Below the pieces are notes generated by a model. That model ran no database searches. It was given only the letters and a program-made list of their open reading frames with translations, and had not been told where the DNA came from. Below, one piece after another: positions 5,697 through 6,831 of a stretch of 6,831 bases of DNA (position 1 is the first letter of the stretch; each line of letters opens with the position of its first letter). The stretch comes from an uncultured Thermomicrobiales bacterium (GTDB lineage: Bacteria > Chloroflexota > Chloroflexia > Thermomicrobiales > UBA6265). The stretch covers positions 1 through 6,831 of the forward strand of contig CADCWK010000128.1 in NCBI GenBank assembly GCA_902806375.1, read 5' to 3'. A program made the position numbers and the translations under genes.

Positions 5697-5990
5697 TCAC
5701 ATCTCGGCGTCGCCGGAGTCCCCGGACTGACGGTCATGGGGTGCGTCGACTGGCGACCGGTCACGACCCGCGCGGCGGGTCACCCGCTGGCGGCTGGGCG
5801 TCGGTTCGACCAGGGCGATCTCATCGGAGCACAGTCCGAACACCTGACCCAGCTTGCGGATCTGCGGGACCAGCGGCATGCGGCGCCCGCTCTCCCACAG
5901 ATAGACGGCCTGGGGATGGACGCCGACCTTGAGGGCCAGCTCGAACTGCGTCCACTCCTGTTCCAGCCGCAACTCCCGGATCGTCTTCAT
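5697..5990 (-). CDS. Small XRE-family helix-turn-helix regulator
   Basis: A 97-residue DNA-binding protein. Residues 4-57 form a Cro/C1-type HTH: IRELRLEQEWTQFELALKVG, then VHPQAVYLWESGRRMP and a final helix QIRKLGQVFGLCSDEI. The AVYLWESG segment is the recognition helix region. The C-terminal 35 residues are Arg/Asp/Ser-rich and probably disordered; no sensor domain is present, so it likely acts as a simple dimeric regulator. The start at ATG 5990 is preferred because GAGAGGG lies 10 bases upstream and the protein then opens directly with the HTH (MKTIREL). A longer frame from ATG 6044 adds 18 poorly structured residues without a ribosome site. It diverges from the pentapeptide-repeat gene and shares an 11-base pre-start sequence with it, so that gene is a possible target. 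Confidence 0.88.
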   Translation of the reverse strand: MKTIRELRLEQEWTQFELALKVGVHPQAVYLWESGRRMPLVPQIRKLGQVFGLCSDEIALVEPTPSRQRVTRRAGRDRSPVDAPHDRQSGDSGDAEM

Positions 5991-6046
5991 CGATGGGATG
6001 CCCTCTCGTGATGGCCGTGGTGACGCCTTCTCGCTACCGATCATAC

Positions 6047-6052
6047 AGGAGG
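6047..6052 (+). promoter_or_regulatory. Consensus Shine-Dalgarno without a clear gene
   Basis: A perfect AGGAGG on the plus strand, 7 bases before a GTG at 6060. The GTG frame runs to a TAA at 6200 (46 residues, Gly/Arg/Cys-rich, codon use unlike the neighbours). Another ATG at 6076 is 23 bases from this site. See the small reading frame entry. Confidence 0.35.
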
Positions 6053-6075
6053 ACTAACGGTGCTGACAGAGCGAC

Positions 6076-6180
6076 ATGGTGAAGCAGGTCGATGTTGTCG
6101 AGGTGGCGGCCAGGGAAGCAGAGGCAGCAGCGGCGTCCAGTCGAATGTCCTGGGACGGGTTGTCCAGGTGGATCGGCTAA
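6076..6180 (+). CDS. Possible 34-residue small protein
   Basis: A short frame in the 340-base gap between the XRE and pentapeptide-repeat genes. It encodes MVKQVDVVEVAAREAEAAAA then SSRMSWDGLSRWIG. The sequence looks like an acidic/alanine helix followed by a Trp-containing end, and most codons end in G or C as in neighbouring genes. Against it: only a weak GAG ribosome site just upstream, while the strong AGGAGG at 6047-6052 is too far and better placed for the GTG at 6060 in another frame (6060-6200). Only one of the two frames, or neither, is likely real. I recognise no family. Confidence 0.25.
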   Translation: MVKQVDVVEVAAREAEAAAASSRMSWDGLSRWIG

Positions 6181-6192
6181 CTGGGCCAGATT

Positions 6193-6214
6193 GGCTATAA
6201 CAGTAGGTATAGCC
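6193..6214. promoter_or_regulatory. Operator-like dyad upstream of the pentapeptide-repeat gene
   Basis: GGCTATA (6193-6199) and TATAGCC (6208-6214) form a perfect 7-bp dyad with an 8-base centre. It is flanked by a wider CTGGGC (6181-6186) / GCCCAG (6212-6217) pair. The element is AT-rich compared with its surroundings and contains a TATAAC that could be a -10 box, which would put the site over a promoter. It lies 116 bases before the ATG at 6331. Binding by the divergent XRE protein is plausible but unproven. Confidence 0.4.
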
Positions 6215-6330
6215 CAGCGGTCATGATACGAGTGTCATACCAGTACGGCGTCGGACGACCATGGTGGTCGCCGGGTTCCGGGTCCGGTGCATCCGACCAG
6301 GTGCAACCGGACGGAAAGAGGCATCCCATC

Positions 6331-6831
6331 ATGGCAACCCGGCGGAACGTCTTAGAACGAATCAGGGCACTCGGCTCGGTCTTCTCCGTCCTCGCCCTCG
6401 CACTGGGCATGTTCGCCCTCTCGGCCGTTCCGGCATCGGCCCAGTTCAACGGACAGTTTCTGGTTGGCGCCGATTTCAGCAACCAGGATCTGACGGCGGC
6501 GACGTTCGACGGCGCCAACTTAACCTGTGCCAACTTCGACGGCGCGATTCTTACTGCAGCGACCTTCAACGGCGCAAACCTTACTGGCGCCAGCTTCGAC
6601 GGCGCCATCCTGACCTCTGCCACCTTCGACGGGGCAATTGGTTTCGGGACAGAGTGCACGACGTCAACAGCGACCACCGTTCCGGTCGCGACGGCCACGA
6701 GGCTTCCGAGACAGACGGCCACGACGGCGCCGGTGGCCACTTCCACGACGGCACCGGTGGCGACCTCCACGACGGCCCCGGTAGCGACCTCCACGACAGC
6801 CCCGGTAGCGACCTCCACGACAGCCCCGGTA
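6331..6831 (+). CDS. Secreted pentapeptide-repeat protein with Thr/Ser/Pro stalk (partial)
   Basis: 167 residues are visible with no stop; the gene runs off the right edge. The start at ATG 6331 has AAAGAGG 9 bases upstream. Residues 1-37 are a classic signal peptide: basic MATRRNVLERIR, hydrophobic core, and ASA|QF as likely cleavage site after residue 37. Residues 46-103 are pentapeptide repeats of A(N/T/I)(L/F)xx type, with Ala every fifth residue, expected to form a right-handed quadrilateral beta-helix of about three turns. Cys66 and Cys109 might pair outside the cell. From residue 129 onward an eight-residue repeat, TSTTAPVA, forms a mucin-like stalk. Known pentapeptide proteins include DNA mimics of the Qnr/MfpA type, but this one is exported and short, so a surface or structural role is more likely. 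A cell-wall or membrane anchor beyond the window would fit. Confidence 0.88.
   Translation, partial: MATRRNVLERIRALGSVFSVLALALGMFALSAVPASAQFNGQFLVGADFSNQDLTAATFDGANLTCANFDGAILTAATFNGANLTGASFDGAILTSATFDGAIGFGTECTTSTATTVPVATATRLPRQTATTAPVATSTTAPVATSTTAPVATSTTAPVATSTTAPV
6499..6639 (+). repeat. 60-bp higher-order repeat within the pentapeptide domain
   Basis: Units 6499-6558 and 6559-6618 plus a partial third (6619-6639) encode AATFDGANLTCANFDGAILT, AATFNGANLTGASFDGAILT(S-shifted) and SATFDGAI. Within each 20-residue unit the ten-residue halves alternate ANLT and AILT. One unit equals one full turn of the beta-helix, so whole turns appear to have been duplicated. Confidence 0.8.
6715..6831 (+). 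repeat. 24-bp tandem repeat encoding TSTTAPVA stalk
   Basis: Nearly five 24-base units, in frame, encode TATTAPVA followed by four TSTTAPVA-type units; the array continues past the window edge. The first unit is the most divergent and the last two visible are almost identical in DNA, suggesting recent expansion at the 3' side. Confidence 0.9.

Noticed and set aside
5416..5700. A minus-strand 94-residue frame whose GTG start overlaps the XRE stop by four bases (GTGA), suggesting translational coupling.
   Set aside because: No ribosome site upstream, codon third positions less GC-rich than the real genes, low-complexity charged sequence, and it runs into the 3' end of the reductase gene on the other strand.
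6195..6818. A minus-strand frame with repeated EVATGAVV units.
   Set aside because: It is the reverse reading of the Thr/Pro-rich stalk repeat; the plus-strand frame has a signal peptide, ribosome site and a recognised fold.
6715..6831. Reading the 24-bp array as a CRISPR-like array.
   Set aside because: Units are directly contiguous with no spacers and keep the reading frame of the exported protein.

Overview
The window is GC-rich bacterial DNA with tightly packed genes on both strands. My best guess is a Chloroflexota genome of the Thermomicrobia/Sphaerobacter type. The mix that suggests this is a FloA-type flotillin, an F420-dependent reductase of the Ddn family, exported SH3b and pentapeptide-repeat proteins, and a NhaA-type antiporter beside a bacterial UBP zinc finger. 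An actinobacterial origin cannot be excluded from sequence alone. I see no rRNA, tRNA, CRISPR array, transposase or phage gene.

Layout. Bases 1-808 hold the 3' end of floA, a small downstream gene with its own ribosome site, and a clear intrinsic terminator. Bases 809-2636 are a single-gene unit: a TATAAT-type promoter, a perfect 13-bp inverted repeat in the predicted leader, and a TTG-started exported protein with three clear SH3b repeats, a degenerate one and a fifth, then an acidic tail made of a 9-bp tandem repeat. A 15-bp hairpin at 2602-2635 serves as a shared terminator with the converging genes. Bases 2667-4731 (minus strand) form a two-gene operon: a small UBP-type zinc-finger protein, then NhaA carrying an extra N-terminal domain that looks like an antibiotic-biosynthesis-monooxygenase (ABM, ferredoxin-like) fold. 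Bases 5024-5482 encode the F420-type reductase, preceded by a compact palindrome. Bases 5697-5990 (minus strand) encode a small XRE-type regulator. Bases 6331-6831 begin a secreted pentapeptide-repeat protein with a Thr/Ser/Pro/Ala repeat stalk that runs off the window.

How the genes may work together. The floA pair belongs to membrane-microdomain organisation. The zinc-finger/NhaA pair is probably one sodium/proton exchange unit, with soluble domains that may sense or regulate. The XRE regulator and the pentapeptide-repeat gene diverge from a 340-base region. They carry the same 11-base sequence just before their start codons in inverted orientation, so they may be co-regulated. The most unusual items are the ABM-NhaA fusion with its zinc-finger partner, the leader palindrome of the SH3b gene, and the in-frame tandem repeats (9, 24 and 60 bp) in the two exported proteins.
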